DNA of 64,000 nt from Pseudomonas eucalypticola (GCF_013374995.1 NZ_CP056030.1:3256501-3320500), one strand, 5' to 3'; positions 9,340-17,917 are shown, counted from the first letter of the stretch. Program-made: numbers and translations. Notes: generated by a model not told the origin, from the sequence alone.

Positions 9340-9999
9340 TCAGCAGCTCGGTTTACTGAGCCCGGTACCGATGGACACTGCGCTCACCGGCACATCAGCG
9401 AATGCCTTCTCGGCTGCCTCGTTGAACTGCGGGTCGCAGTTGAAGCGTGTGTCGGTCACGTAGTCTTCACCCTTGGCTTTGGTCATCACCCCCTCCCACT
9501 GGCTGGCTGCGGCGAGGGCGGTGTCCGAGGCCAATACCACCTCCAGCATCACCTCCTTGAAACCAACCGCATGGGGCCCCTCCCAGTGGGCGAACACCGA
9601 AGGGTCGGCGGCGTTGCCGCACAGGGTGAGGCAATCGGCGCTGTAGCTCAGGCCGCCGCCAGAGGAGGCCACGAACGCGCCAACGGTCAGCGGCTTGCCT
9701 GGGGCCGGTGCGTAGCTGCTGACGAACGAACTCAGGTCAGCCTGACAGTTGTCACCCAGCTCCATGCGCAATTTGCTGACACTGTTGCCCTCCACCGTTG
9801 CCGTGATGGTACAGCCCTGAACCTTGAACACGTGATCATTGCCATTGGACTCACGGGGAATGCCGGCCACCGATTCGAAATAACGTGGGGTGGTCCCCAG
9901 CATGTCACCATTGAACACTTCAGCCACCGTGGCCGCTTGAGCAGTACTGAACCACAGGGCAATGGAGCAGCCAACACCAACACATAGTGCATGACGCAT
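9340..9999 (-). CDS. Secreted/periplasmic protein of unknown function
   Basis: A 219-residue protein with a Sec signal peptide (MRHALCVGVGCSIALWFSTAQA, cleavage after AQA) and a good ribosome site (AAGGA, 7 nt before ATG). The mature part has six cysteines (QGCTIT, DNCQAD, ADCLTLCG, FNCDPQ, KPSC-end), as expected for disulfide bonds in the periplasm. I recognise no domain. The position right after the repeat array and the minus-strand orientation shared with the upstream small ORF and MFS gene leave open a common transcript, but a 200-bp gap separates them. Confidence 0.75.
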   Translation of the reverse strand: MRHALCVGVGCSIALWFSTAQAATVAEVFNGDMLGTTPRYFESVAGIPRESNGNDHVFKVQGCTITATVEGNSVSKLRMELGDNCQADLSSFVSSYAPAPGKPLTVGAFVASSGGGLSYSADCLTLCGNAADPSVFAHWEGPHAVGFKEVMLEVVLASDTALAAASQWEGVMTKAKGEDYVTDTRFNCDPQFNEAAEKAFADVPVSAVSIGTGLSKPSC

Positions 10000-10201
10000 G
10001 CGAGAATCCTTTCATGAGCGGAGATTGCCCCGGCGTTGCCGGCGGCGCGACCGGCAGTCTAGCAAGGTGCCACGGCTGATGGCCATCATGGCTGCCATCA
10101 TTGTCTGTCTGACGGCCCGAACGCAGGCCTCACAGGAGATGTGGGCTACCGCTTCGCCGTGGACTGGACGAGTCAGGCCGCGGCCCGAACCCGCTGCACG
10201 C

Positions 10202-10342
10202 TCAGATCGGACAGTGCGGGACCCGCGCATTCCAGCGTTCGCGATGGCGGGCGCGCCAGTCGGGGCTGCCAGAATCCAGCCACGCCAGCGTGGCTTCTAC
10301 GCTGGTGGGGCTGATCAGGAACCGGTCGACATAGGGTGTCAT
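10202..10342 (-). CDS. Putative 46-residue small protein translationally coupled to MFS gene
   Basis: The ATG overlaps the stop of the MFS transporter gene in an ATGA arrangement, the usual signature of coupled translation. The predicted product starts MTPYVDRFLISPTSVEATLA and ends WNARVPHCPI. It is soluble, arginine- and tryptophan-rich toward the C-terminus (WLDSGSPDWRARHRERW) and not obviously compositional noise. I recognise no family. The independent ribosome site is poor (AAGGA abuts the ATG), consistent with coupling or with a non-coding frame. The call rests mostly on the overlap. Confidence 0.45.
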   Translation of the reverse strand: MTPYVDRFLISPTSVEATLAWLDSGSPDWRARHRERWNARVPHCPI

Positions 10343-11559
10343 TCCTTGAACGAGGGGTTGGGCGCTACTGTACCCGTGGCCCGGTTCAGCCACCAGACAC
10401 ACCAGGCCACGGCGCTGATTCCTGCGCCCAGCAGGCACACGGCCAACCACCCACCGTGAGCATACGCCTGGGTAGCCGCCACGGCGCCCAGGCCACTGCC
10501 CGCCGAGTAGCAGCACATGTAGGCGCCCACCATCCGGCTTTGCGCATCCGGCCGCGCCGCCAGGATCAGGCTCTGATTGGTGACATGTACTGCCTGCACG
10601 GCAAAGTCGAGCATGGCCACGCCCAGCGCCAGGGCCAGCAGCGAGCGGTGCGCCAAGGCGATAGGCAACCAGGACACCACTAGCAAGCCCAACGCAGACC
10701 CCGTGGTTCTGCTTCCCTTGCCCTCATCCGCCCAGCGCCCGGCGCGGGCCGCCGCCAACGCACCGGCAATACCCGCCAGGCCGAACAGGCCGATGTGGGC
10801 ATGGGAGAGCGACAGCGGCGGCGCGCTCAGGGGCAACACCATGGCAGTCCACAACACACTGAACGCAGCGAAGATCAGCAACGCGAACCCGCCCCGGCGC
10901 CGCAGCACCGGTTCGGTGGCATACAGCGCGAACATCGACCGCAACAAAGCGCTGTAGCGCTGGCCCGCGCGCGGTTCGCCCGTGTCAGGTACAGCACGCC
11001 ACACTACGCCCGCCATGACCAGCATCAGCCCTGCAGCCATCAGGTACACCATCCGCCACCCCGCCAGGTCGGCGACTGACCCGCTGACCAGTCGCGCCAG
11101 CAAAATGCCTATCACCACGCCGCTGGTCACGGTGCCTACCGCCTGGCCCCGTCGGTGAGGCGGCGCGAGCACAGCCGCATAGGCCACCAGCACTTGGACC
11201 ACCACCGCCATCAAGCCCACCACACCCATCGCACCCATCAACGCCCACCAGTGCTGCGCCATGCTGGCCGCCACAAGAGCCGCCGCAGACAGGAGCAATT
11301 GGCCGAGCACCATGGCCTTGCGGTTGAGCAGGTCTCCCAACGGCACGATGAACAACAGACCTGCCGCGTACCCCACCTGAGTGACCGTGACCACGATACC
11401 AATCATGGCTGGGGAGACGCCCAGGCTGAGGGCCATGGAGTCGAGCAGCGGTTGAGCGACGTACACAGTGGCCACCGCCAGCGCGCAGGTCACGGCTAAC
11501 AGCAGAGTCAGGGGCGACGAGCCCTGAGTCGCTGCATGGGTAACAGTCTTTGATGTCAT
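10339..11559 (-). CDS. MFS transporter (DHA1-type exporter)
   Basis: About 406 residues from the ATG at MTSKTVTHAATQG. A GTG three codons upstream is possible, but AGGTGG sits at good distance from the ATG. Twelve predicted TM segments are present. The loop 2-3 signature is GDLLNRKAMVLG and motif C-like glycines follow in TM5. The family exports drugs or metabolites by proton antiport. It is divergent from the HxlR regulator across a 115-bp region holding two operators, so it is very likely that regulator's target. HxlR regulators often respond to electrophiles or redox stress, which hints at, but does not prove, export of such a compound. Confidence 0.88.
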   Translation of the reverse strand: MTSKTVTHAATQGSSPLTLLLAVTCALAVATVYVAQPLLDSMALSLGVSPAMIGIVVTVTQVGYAAGLLFIVPLGDLLNRKAMVLGQLLLSAAALVAASMAQHWWALMGAMGVVGLMAVVVQVLVAYAAVLAPPHRRGQAVGTVTSGVVIGILLARLVSGSVADLAGWRMVYLMAAGLMLVMAGVVWRAVPDTGEPRAGQRYSALLRSMFALYATEPVLRRRGGFALLIFAAFSVLWTAMVLPLSAPPLSLSHAHIGLFGLAGIAGALAAARAGRWADEGKGSRTTGSALGLLVVSWLPIALAHRSLLALALGVAMLDFAVQAVHVTNQSLILAARPDAQSRMVGAYMCCYSAGSGLGAVAATQAYAHGGWLAVCLLGAGISAVAWCVWWLNRATGTVAPNPSFKE

Positions 11560-11574
11560 CCTTGCCACCTATCT

Positions 11575-11623
11575 GGTTTCAATTTGAAACCGATTTAGCC
11601 GCAGCAGGTTTTAATTTGCAACC
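11575..11623. promoter_or_regulatory. Double palindromic operator and divergent promoters (HxlR-MFS)
   Basis: A perfect 17-bp palindrome GGTTTCAATTTGAAACC lies at 11575-11591. A related imperfect copy GGTTTTAATTTGCAACC lies at 11607-11623, exactly 32 bp further, about three helical turns, so both face the same side. The second copy overlaps TTGCAA (11616-11621), a plausible -35 for the HxlR gene, with TATAAT at 11641-11646 (19-bp spacer). On the other strand TTGCAA and TAAATC are spaced for the MFS promoter. Confidence 0.75.
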
Positions 11624-11674
11624 AGAATCCGTTTGTTCAGTATAATCAGCGCCACCCTCCCCGGAGCCTACCCC

Positions 11675-12142
11675 ATGGCCAGACAACCTGCCCTTGAGCA
11701 CAGCGAATGCCCCGTCGCCCGTACCTTGGAAGCCATCGGCGAACGTTGGACACTGCTGATCATCCGCGACGCGTTCGACGGGCTGCGGCGCTTCAGTGAG
11801 TTCCAGAAAAGCCTGGGGCTGGCGAAGAACATCCTGGCGGCGCGCCTCAAGGTGTTGACCGAACTGCAACTACTGGCGCTGCAACCGGCGGCCGATGGCA
11901 GTGCCTACAAGGAATACGTGCTGACGGCGCGCGGGCGCTCGGTGTTCCCGTTGATCGTGTGCATGCGGCAATGGGGGGAACAACACCTGTTCGAGGCCGG
12001 TGAAGCCCACTCGGTGTTGCTGGATGATGCCGGTGGCCAGCCGGTGGCGGCGATGGAAGTACGGTCGGTGGATGGCCGGGTGCTGGGCCCGGAGTCGTGC
12101 CATCGCACGCGCGTTATTCGCCCCAGCCGTCAGGCCTCATGA
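11675..12142 (+). CDS. HxlR family winged-helix transcriptional regulator
   Basis: A 155-residue regulator starting at MARQPALEHSECPVART, chosen over an upstream frame start because GGAG precedes it and the family begins here. HxlR hallmarks are the N-terminal Cys-Pro, IGERWTLLIIRDAFDGLRRFSEFQ, and the recognition segment LGLAKNILAARLKVL. The conserved cysteine is the redox/electrophile sensor in some characterised members. It is divergent from the MFS gene and probably autoregulated through the operators between them. Its 3' end overlaps the convergent LysR gene by 6 bp. Confidence 0.93.
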   Translation: MARQPALEHSECPVARTLEAIGERWTLLIIRDAFDGLRRFSEFQKSLGLAKNILAARLKVLTELQLLALQPAADGSAYKEYVLTARGRSVFPLIVCMRQWGEQHLFEAGEAHSVLLDDAGGQPVAAMEVRSVDGRVLGPESCHRTRVIRPSRQAS

Positions 12143-13057
12143 CAGGCCAGGCGGCTCACGAAGGTTTTCCACGAGGAAATCCACGAACGCCCGCACCCGT
12201 GCCGGCATCGCCGCGCCGCCGACGAACACCACGTGAATCGGCTCGCGGTCCCCGGGGTTGTAGCCTTCGAGCAATGACACCAGGCGCCCGCTTTGCAGGT
12301 CTTCCTGCACGCTGAACGCGCCGATGCGGGCGATACCGGCGCCCAGCCGGGCGAGTTGGGCCAGGGTTTCACCGTTGTTGCCTTCGATACTGCCCGTGAC
12401 CTTGATGGCCATGTCGTGCCCCTCGCGGCGAAACGGCCAATCCGGCGCGGCGCGGCGGAAGTTGAAGCGCAGGCAATTGTGGTTCAGCAGGTCTTCGGGG
12501 GCTGCGGGCGTGCCATGGCGTGCCAGGTAGTCGGGGGACGCGACCACCACCTGCCCGGTCTCGCCGATGCGCCGGGCCGACAACGGGCTGTCGGGCAGTT
12601 CACCGAAGCGAATGCCTACGTCGGCCTGGCCGCCGAGAATATCGACCACTTCATCGCCCAGCGCCAGATCGACCAGGATGGCCGGGTAACGCGCGCTGAA
12701 CGCCGCCACCAACGGCACGATGACCAGCCGGCCGTGGGCCAGCGAGGCACTGACGCGCAAGCGGCCACGGGGCACGCCCTGGTCGGTGATGGCGTCTTCG
12801 ATCTCGGCCATGTCGGCGAGGATGCGCCGCGCCCCGCGCAAGTACGCCTCGCCCTCGGCGGTGAAGCGAATGGCGCGGGTGGTGCGTACCAGCAGGCGGG
12901 TGCCAATGCGCTGTTCAGTGCGGGCGATGATGCGGCTGACCGACGAAGGGGTCAGGCCCAGAACCCGGGCCGCCGCTGACAGACTGCCGTGCTGCGCCAC
13001 CAGGGCGAACACGGTCATTTCACCCGATCGTCCGTTGATGTCCATTTGTGCGCTCAA
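12137..13057 (-). CDS. LysR family transcriptional regulator
   Basis: A 306-residue LTTR. The winged HTH is at about residues 13-65 (FALVAQHGSLSAAARVLGLTPSSVSRII in part, then LLVRTTRAIRFTAEGE). It is followed by the two-lobed effector-binding domain (ARYPAILVDLALGDEVVDILGG). The subgroup is that of regulators placed divergently from small exporters. Here it is 81 bp from the divergent MFS gene, which is its likely target. Effector unknown. Confidence 0.93.
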   Translation of the reverse strand: MSAQMDINGRSGEMTVFALVAQHGSLSAAARVLGLTPSSVSRIIARTEQRIGTRLLVRTTRAIRFTAEGEAYLRGARRILADMAEIEDAITDQGVPRGRLRVSASLAHGRLVIVPLVAAFSARYPAILVDLALGDEVVDILGGQADVGIRFGELPDSPLSARRIGETGQVVVASPDYLARHGTPAAPEDLLNHNCLRFNFRRAAPDWPFRREGHDMAIKVTGSIEGNNGETLAQLARLGAGIARIGAFSVQEDLQSGRLVSLLEGYNPGDREPIHVVFVGGAAMPARVRAFVDFLVENLREPPGLS

Positions 13058-13138
13058 TGCAAAACTCTTGGTCTTTATCAGGGGCTACCGCCCTTAGAGC
13101 GGCGATTGTAGCATCTGCCCCACAGATAAGGAGCCACC

Positions 13139-14305
13139 ATGCGTATCAACCCACCCCTCATAGCCCTCGCTGCCGGCGCCTTTGGCATTGGCGTCACCGA
13201 GTTCGCGCCCATGGGCATGCTGCCCGGCATCGCCGCCGACCTCGGCGTATCGATCCCCACCGCCGGCTTGCTGGTCAGCGCCTACGCCCTGGGCGTGCTG
13301 ATCGGTGCGCCGATCATGACCCTGACCACCGCGCGGGTGCCGCGCCGCTACTTGCTGATCGGCCTGATGGCCATCTTCACCCTGGGCAACCTGCTGTCTG
13401 CCCTGGCCACCGATTACCAGACCCTGCTGTTCGCTCGGGTCGTGACTTCGTTGAACCACGGCGCCTTCTTCGGCATCGGTTCGATCGTGGCGGCCAGCGT
13501 GGTACCGCCGGACAAGCGCGCCGGCGCCGTGGCCGCGATGTTCATGGGGCTGACGGTGGCGACCATTGGTGGCGTGCCATTGGCCACCTGGTTTGGCGAA
13601 ACATTCGGCTGGCGTACCGCGTTCTGGGGCATCGCCGGTCTGGGCGCGGTGGCCATGGCCTCGCTGTGGCTGGCATTGCCTGACATTCCCGCGGAAAAAA
13701 GCGATGGCCTGCTGGCGGAAATCAAGGTGCTTGGCCGTGGCCCGGTATTGTCGGCGCTGGCACTGACCGTGGTGGGCTCAAGCGCGATGTTCACCGTATT
13801 CACGTACATCGCGCCGATCCTGCGCGACGCCACCCATGCGTCCACCAATTTCATCACCGGCATGCTGGTGCTGTTCGGTATCGGCCTGACCCTGGGCAAT
13901 ATCTGGGGCGGCAAGGCGGCGGACCGCTCCGTGGACCGCACCCTGATCCTCTCGCTGACGGTACTGATCGTGGTGCTGGCGGCGTTCACCGTGCTGATGC
14001 GTTGGCCCCTCCCAGCGGCCATGGCGATCCTGGTGTGGGGCGCGGCCAGTTTCGCCCTGGTGCCGCCGCTGCAGATGCGCGTGATGGAAGCGGCCAAGGA
14101 CGCCCCCAACCTGGCCTCGGCGGTGAACATCGGCGCCTTCAACCTGGGCAACGCCATCGGCGCAGCACTGGGTGGCGCGGTGATCAACGCCGGGCTGGGC
14201 TACCCAGCCATCGCCGTGGCAGGCGCGATGATGGGCGTGCTGGGCCTGGTCATGGTGCTGGCGCTACGCGTGCGCCCCACCGCTCACCTGGCAGTGGCCG
14301 AGTAA
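13139..14305 (+). CDS. MFS transporter (AraJ/arabinose-efflux-like, DHA1)
   Basis: A 388-residue twelve-TM exporter with a strong ribosome site (AAGGAG, 6 nt before ATG). The N-terminus FGIGVTEFAPMGMLPGIAADLGVS matches the DHA1 subfamily that includes AraJ and related exporters. The sequence PRRYLLIGLMAIFTLGN is at loop 2-3. It is divergent from a LysR regulator and ends 3 bp from the convergent YciI-like gene. Exported compound unknown; sugar efflux is the common but often unsupported annotation of this subfamily. Confidence 0.9.
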   Translation: MRINPPLIALAAGAFGIGVTEFAPMGMLPGIAADLGVSIPTAGLLVSAYALGVLIGAPIMTLTTARVPRRYLLIGLMAIFTLGNLLSALATDYQTLLFARVVTSLNHGAFFGIGSIVAASVVPPDKRAGAVAAMFMGLTVATIGGVPLATWFGETFGWRTAFWGIAGLGAVAMASLWLALPDIPAEKSDGLLAEIKVLGRGPVLSALALTVVGSSAMFTVFTYIAPILRDATHASTNFITGMLVLFGIGLTLGNIWGGKAADRSVDRTLILSLTVLIVVLAAFTVLMRWPLPAAMAILVWGAASFALVPPLQMRVMEAAKDAPNLASAVNIGAFNLGNAIGAALGGAVINAGLGYPAIAVAGAMMGVLGLVMVLALRVRPTAHLAVAE

Positions 14306-14308
14306 GCC

Positions 14309-14668
14309 TTACTCGAAATCCGCACTCTCGTAGAGCGGGCGGATTTCGATCTCGCTGGGCCCGGGCATCGGATTGGGGCAGCGCTTGACCCAGGCGATGG
14401 CCTCGTCCATGTCTTCAACTTCCCACAGCCAGAACCCCGCGACCAGCTCGCGAGTGGCGGCGAAGGGCCCGTCGACCACCGAACGTGCAGGGCCATCGAA
14501 GGCGATCCGCTTGCCCTGCGAGGACGGCTTCAGCCCATCGGCAGCCCGCAAAATACCCGCTGCGACCAACTCCTCGTTGAATTTGCCCATGGCCTCCAGC
14601 AATTCGCTGGAGGGCAAATCGCCTTTCTCACTTGCTTCAGTGGCTTTCACCAGCACCATGACGCGCAT
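14309..14668 (-). CDS. YciI/DGPF-domain protein
   Basis: A 119-residue small protein beginning MRVMVLVKATEASEKG, with GGAGG just upstream of the chosen ATG. The diagnostic DGPFAATRELVAGFWLWEV and DMDEAIAWVKRCPNP segments place it in the YCII-related (DGPF) family of ferredoxin-like alpha/beta proteins. Members are often linked to ECF sigma factors or act as small dehydratase-like or scaffold proteins, but most are uncharacterised. No sigma-factor gene is adjacent here. A perfect 10-bp inverted repeat (CGAAATCCGC at 14314, GCGGATTTCG at 14339) lies in its 3' end and may help end the convergent MFS transcript. Confidence 0.88.
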   Translation of the reverse strand: MRVMVLVKATEASEKGDLPSSELLEAMGKFNEELVAAGILRAADGLKPSSQGKRIAFDGPARSVVDGPFAATRELVAGFWLWEVEDMDEAIAWVKRCPNPMPGPSEIEIRPLYESADFE

Positions 14669-14727
14669 CGCAGGCCTCCACACTCAGGGGGAATGGTTCC
14701 TTCATTGTAGTTGTTCGCCGCCTTCCT

Positions 14728-15537
14728 TCAGGCCAACACCATCACCACCAATACCGCGCCCAGCAATACCAGGTAACTTCTGGCGTGCACCGTGTCGCTG
14801 ATGCGCCCCACCAGCGGTCCGGCCAAGGCTATCCCGCACCACGCCCCGGCCACCAGCAACGCCAGCGCCGGCAGGTCGACATACCCGGCGAAACCGGTAC
14901 CCAGGCTGTCGTGGCGCCAAGCCAGGGCGCTGTACACCAGGGTGCCGGCCACGGCCATGGGCAACGACAAGGGGTTGGCCAGGGCCGTGGCGGTGGCCAT
15001 GCTGGCGCCGCGACGGCGCATCAGCGGCACACTCATGACACTGCCGCCTACCCCCAGGAACGCGGCGATGGCACCGATGCTGGTGCCCGCCACGGCACTG
15101 TGGGCACGGCCCAAGGGGCGCAAGGTGCCCACCGGTTCGCCCAGGAAACCGGGCCTGAACAGGGCATCGACGAGGGTCATGCCCAGGTAGGCAATGAACG
15201 CCCAGCGCACCCAGGCGCCGCTGACCACGGTGGCCAGCGCGGCGCCCGCCACTGCGCCCAGCGCTACATACCCCAGCAACGGCGTGACCATGGCCCAAGG
15301 CAGTGCGCCCACGCGCGCGCGCCGCCAGGTTGCCAACCCCGCCCCGAAGATCATCGCGGCCGTGGACGTGGCTACCGCGACTTGCATCGCGGCTTCCACC
15401 AAGGGAGCGCCAGGGGGCTGACTGGCCCTGATCAACCCATACAGCAACGGTACGGCGACGAAGCCGCCGCCAAACCCGAACAACACCGTGGTCATGCCGG
15501 CCAGCACACCAAAAGCGCCCAACGCATACCAGAACAT
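14728..15537 (-). CDS. TauE/SafE family sulfite/anion exporter
   Basis: A 269-residue membrane protein starting MFWYALGAFGVLAGM, preceded by a near-consensus AAGGAGGTG. Eight predicted TM segments occur in two repeats with the family's glycine-rich turns (FGFGGGFVAVPLLYG near the N-terminus, AAFLGVGGSVMSVPLM in the second repeat). The family moves sulfite, sulfoacetate or other organic anions across the inner membrane. It is divergent from an AraC regulator, which probably controls it. Substrate not determinable. Confidence 0.92.
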   Translation of the reverse strand: MFWYALGAFGVLAGMTTVLFGFGGGFVAVPLLYGLIRASQPPGAPLVEAAMQVAVATSTAAMIFGAGLATWRRARVGALPWAMVTPLLGYVALGAVAGAALATVVSGAWVRWAFIAYLGMTLVDALFRPGFLGEPVGTLRPLGRAHSAVAGTSIGAIAAFLGVGGSVMSVPLMRRRGASMATATALANPLSLPMAVAGTLVYSALAWRHDSLGTGFAGYVDLPALALLVAGAWCGIALAGPLVGRISDTVHARSYLVLLGAVLVVMVLA

Positions 15538-15643
15538 ACGCACCTCCTTCAGAAACCAGCCTGGTGACTTTAAGGAAAAGGGTGCTGGCCAGCTTGCGTG
15601 GGTTAGCCAATAATCATCGAATTTCGGCCAAGGGCTTTGCACC

Positions 15644-16420
15644 ATGCTCAACGTCCCGCTCGCCACCGTCGACGCAACTGACCGCGCCGTCCTGGCCATC
15701 GGTACCGACTACAGCCCCGGCACGGTGCTCAGCGCCCATGTGCACCGGCGGGCGCAGTTCCTCTACGGCATCAGTGGCCTGATGGAGGTGGAAACCGATG
15801 ACCGCGCCTGGGTGATCCCGCCCTACAGCGGCGTATGGATTCCCGCCGGCAAACGCCACCGCGTGGTGATGCGCGGGGTCAGCACCCGCAGCCTGTACCT
15901 GGAGCCTGGGCTTGAGGTGCGTGGCAACGGGCAATGCCAGGCGCTGGTGGTGTCCCCCTTGCTTCACCATCTGCTGCTGGCCAGCGCCGATGTGCCGGCC
16001 CGCTATGACGAACAAGGGCGCGACGGCCACCTGGTGCAGCTGATCGTTCATGAACTGCGCAAGGCCACCTGCCTGCCGCTGTTCGCCCCCCTGCCCCGCG
16101 AACCGCGCCTGGCAGCGCTGTGCCGCGCCTTCCTCGCCGCCCCGGGCATTGGCCAACCCGCCGATGCCTGGGCCGAGGCCCTGCACTGCAGCCCGCGCAC
16201 CTTCAGTCGACTGTTTCGCCAGCACACCGGGTTGTCGTTCGGCGAATGGCGCCAGCAGGCCTGCCTGCTGGCCGCCGTCACGCGCCTGGCGGCCGGCACC
16301 CCGGTGACCCGGGTGGCGCTGGAACTGGGGTATGAGAGCCCGAGCGCGTTTTCGAGCATGTTCCAGCGTCGGCTGGGGTGCGCGCCCAGTACGTACCTGA
16401 TGAAGGACGACCGGGGTTGA
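15644..16420 (+). CDS. AraC family transcriptional regulator (cupin sensor)
   Basis: A 258-residue regulator. The N-terminal cupin-like sensor contains HVHRRAQFLYGISGLMEVET and PPYSGVWIPAGKRHRVVM (about residues 30-80). The C-terminal AraC DNA-binding domain has both HTHs (WAEALHCSPRTFSRLFRQHT and VALELGYESPSAFSSMFQR). This architecture is common among regulators of adjacent efflux genes. It is divergent from the TauE gene by about 100 bp. Its 3' 143 bp are overlapped on the opposite strand by the DMT transporter frame. Confidence 0.93.
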   Translation: MLNVPLATVDATDRAVLAIGTDYSPGTVLSAHVHRRAQFLYGISGLMEVETDDRAWVIPPYSGVWIPAGKRHRVVMRGVSTRSLYLEPGLEVRGNGQCQALVVSPLLHHLLLASADVPARYDEQGRDGHLVQLIVHELRKATCLPLFAPLPREPRLAALCRAFLAAPGIGQPADAWAEALHCSPRTFSRLFRQHTGLSFGEWRQQACLLAAVTRLAAGTPVTRVALELGYESPSAFSSMFQRRLGCAPSTYLMKDDRG

Positions 16421-17252
16421 GCGTCAGCGCAATGCCGCTGGCGCACACCATGAGGGCGCCCACCACGACCGGCAACGCCGGCACGTCGGCGAAGAACAGG
16501 TAACCCAGCAAGCATGACCAGGCCACGCTGGTGTATTCCAGAGGCCCCACCAGCGATGCCGGCGCATGGCGGCAAGCCTCGAAAAAGCAGTATTGGGCCA
16601 GGTAGACCTGCACGCCCAGCGCGACCATCAGGCCCCATTGCACCGCAGTTCCCGGTGTTTGCCAGCGCATCAACCCGGCACTGAACGCCAGGAACACCAC
16701 GCTCGTGACCAACACCTGCACCGCGGCACTGTCGCGGCCGCCGCTGCGCCGGGTGTAGATAATGGTCATGGCCCAGAACAGTGCCGAGGCCAGCGCCAGC
16801 ACCGTGGGCACCAGGCTGATGGCCCCACCCGGGTTGGCGGCGATGACAGTGCCCGCCGCCCCGACGGCTAACGCCAGCCAGCGGTAGCCACGAATGACCT
16901 CGCCCAGCATGAACACGGCCAGCACCGCAATGATCAGTGGCGCCGTGCAATACAGCGTCATCACCGCCGACAGCGACATCTGCCGCGCCGCCAGAAAAAA
17001 ACAGGCCATGGCGGCGAATTGCAGGGTGCCCCTGAACAGCATGGCCCCGCGCCCCGGGCTGGCGAACGCCGCCCGAAGCGTTCCCCGCCGGCTCGCCAGT
17101 AGCGCGATCAGCAGCACCACGACACTGCGCAGGAACACCAGTTGCCACAGCGAGTAGTCGCTGCTGAGCCATTTCACTGTGGCGAAGTGCAGTGAATACA
17201 GGGCGTAGCTGGCGCAGGCGAACGCCGCGCCCAGGTATCGGCGTTGGCTCAT
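16278..17252 (-). CDS. DMT superfamily (EamA) permease with antisense-overlapping C-terminal extension
   Basis: About 324 residues from MSQRRYLGAAFACASYAL; an upstream alternative start adds 12 residues. Ten TM segments in two EamA repeats are visible (GTLQFAAMACFFLAARQMSLS in the first, GPLEYTSVAWSCLLGYLFFAD in the second). The recognisable protein ends around GIALTLNPGR. The frame then runs another 40 or so residues rich in Pro/Ser/Gly, opposite the AraC DNA-binding-domain codons, before a stop at 16278. Exports or imports small metabolites; substrate unknown. The TetR gene is divergent 77 bp upstream and probably regulates it. Confidence 0.85.
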   Translation of the reverse strand: MSQRRYLGAAFACASYALYSLHFATVKWLSSDYSLWQLVFLRSVVVLLIALLASRRGTLRAAFASPGRGAMLFRGTLQFAAMACFFLAARQMSLSAVMTLYCTAPLIIAVLAVFMLGEVIRGYRWLALAVGAAGTVIAANPGGAISLVPTVLALASALFWAMTIIYTRRSGGRDSAAVQVLVTSVVFLAFSAGLMRWQTPGTAVQWGLMVALGVQVYLAQYCFFEACRHAPASLVGPLEYTSVAWSCLLGYLFFADVPALPVVVGALMVCASGIALTLNPGRPSSGTYWARTPADAGTCSKTRSGSHTPVPAPPGSPGCRPPGA

Positions 17253-17306
17253 GGGTGGTCCCTCCAGGTGGCTTGCCAAAAACGGCAATGAGGGCTAGGG
17301 TTGCAG

Positions 17307-17318
17307 CTAGTTAACTGG
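17307..17318. promoter_or_regulatory. Palindromic operator candidate between DMT and TetR genes
   Basis: CTAGTTAACTGG has the perfect core AGTTAACT (17309-17316) and lies 14-23 bp before the TetR start codon in the 77-bp divergent gap. The wider sequence TAGTTAACTGGTCTA also has TAG/CTA ends. Position suits a TetR autoregulatory site controlling both genes. Confidence 0.5.
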
Positions 17319-17329
17319 TCTACTATCCC

Positions 17330-17917
17330 ATGAGCAAAGAAAATAACAGCACCCGCGCGCGCTTGGTGGCCGAAGGCTTGAAGTCGATGGTCATCAACGG
17401 CTACGACGGCATCGGCCTGAACGCCATCCTGGAAGCGGCCGGCGTGCCCAAGGGTTCGTTCTATTACTTCTTCAAGAGCAAGGAAGCCTTCGCCGGTGCC
17501 GTGCTGGACGCCTACGAGGCCCACTACGGCCACGTCCGGGCCAGCCATTTCGAAGACACCCGCCTCAGCCCGCTGCAGCGCCTGAGACGCTATTTCGCCG
17601 AAGCCGGCCCCCTGCACTTTGCCGAGCAACCCATGGGCGGCTGCCTGTATGGTGTGTTCGGGCAGTTGGCACCCGCCCGCAGCCCAGCGTTCCGGCAACG
17701 GCTAGCCGAGGTGTTTGGCCGCTGGCAAGCGCAGATCCAGGCGGTGTTGGCCGAAGCCCAGGCCGCAGGGGAAGTGAACCCGCAATTGGACCCCAGGCAG
17801 GCAGCGGCCTTTCTGATCGAGGCGTATGAAGGGGCATTGATCCGCATGAAGGTGGACGGCAACAACGACGCGTTCGAGCGCTTCATGCAATTTGCGTTCG
17901 CTGCGCTGGCGGTGTGA
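17330..17917 (+). CDS. TetR family transcriptional regulator
   Basis: A 195-residue regulator. The HTH is at about residues 20-60 (YDGIGLNAILEAAGVPKGSFYYFFKSKEAF in part), with the GSFYYFF recognition helix typical of the AcuR/NemR-like branch. The C-terminal half contains EQPMGGCLYGVFGQ, and the cysteine there is conserved in electrophile-responsive relatives such as NemR-type proteins (family knowledge, not shown here). It is divergent from the DMT permease. The TonB-dependent receptor follows after 145 bp on the same strand, but a separate promoter is likely. Confidence 0.92.
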   Translation: MSKENNSTRARLVAEGLKSMVINGYDGIGLNAILEAAGVPKGSFYYFFKSKEAFAGAVLDAYEAHYGHVRASHFEDTRLSPLQRLRRYFAEAGPLHFAEQPMGGCLYGVFGQLAPARSPAFRQRLAEVFGRWQAQIQAVLAEAQAAGEVNPQLDPRQAAAFLIEAYEGALIRMKVDGNNDAFERFMQFAFAALAV

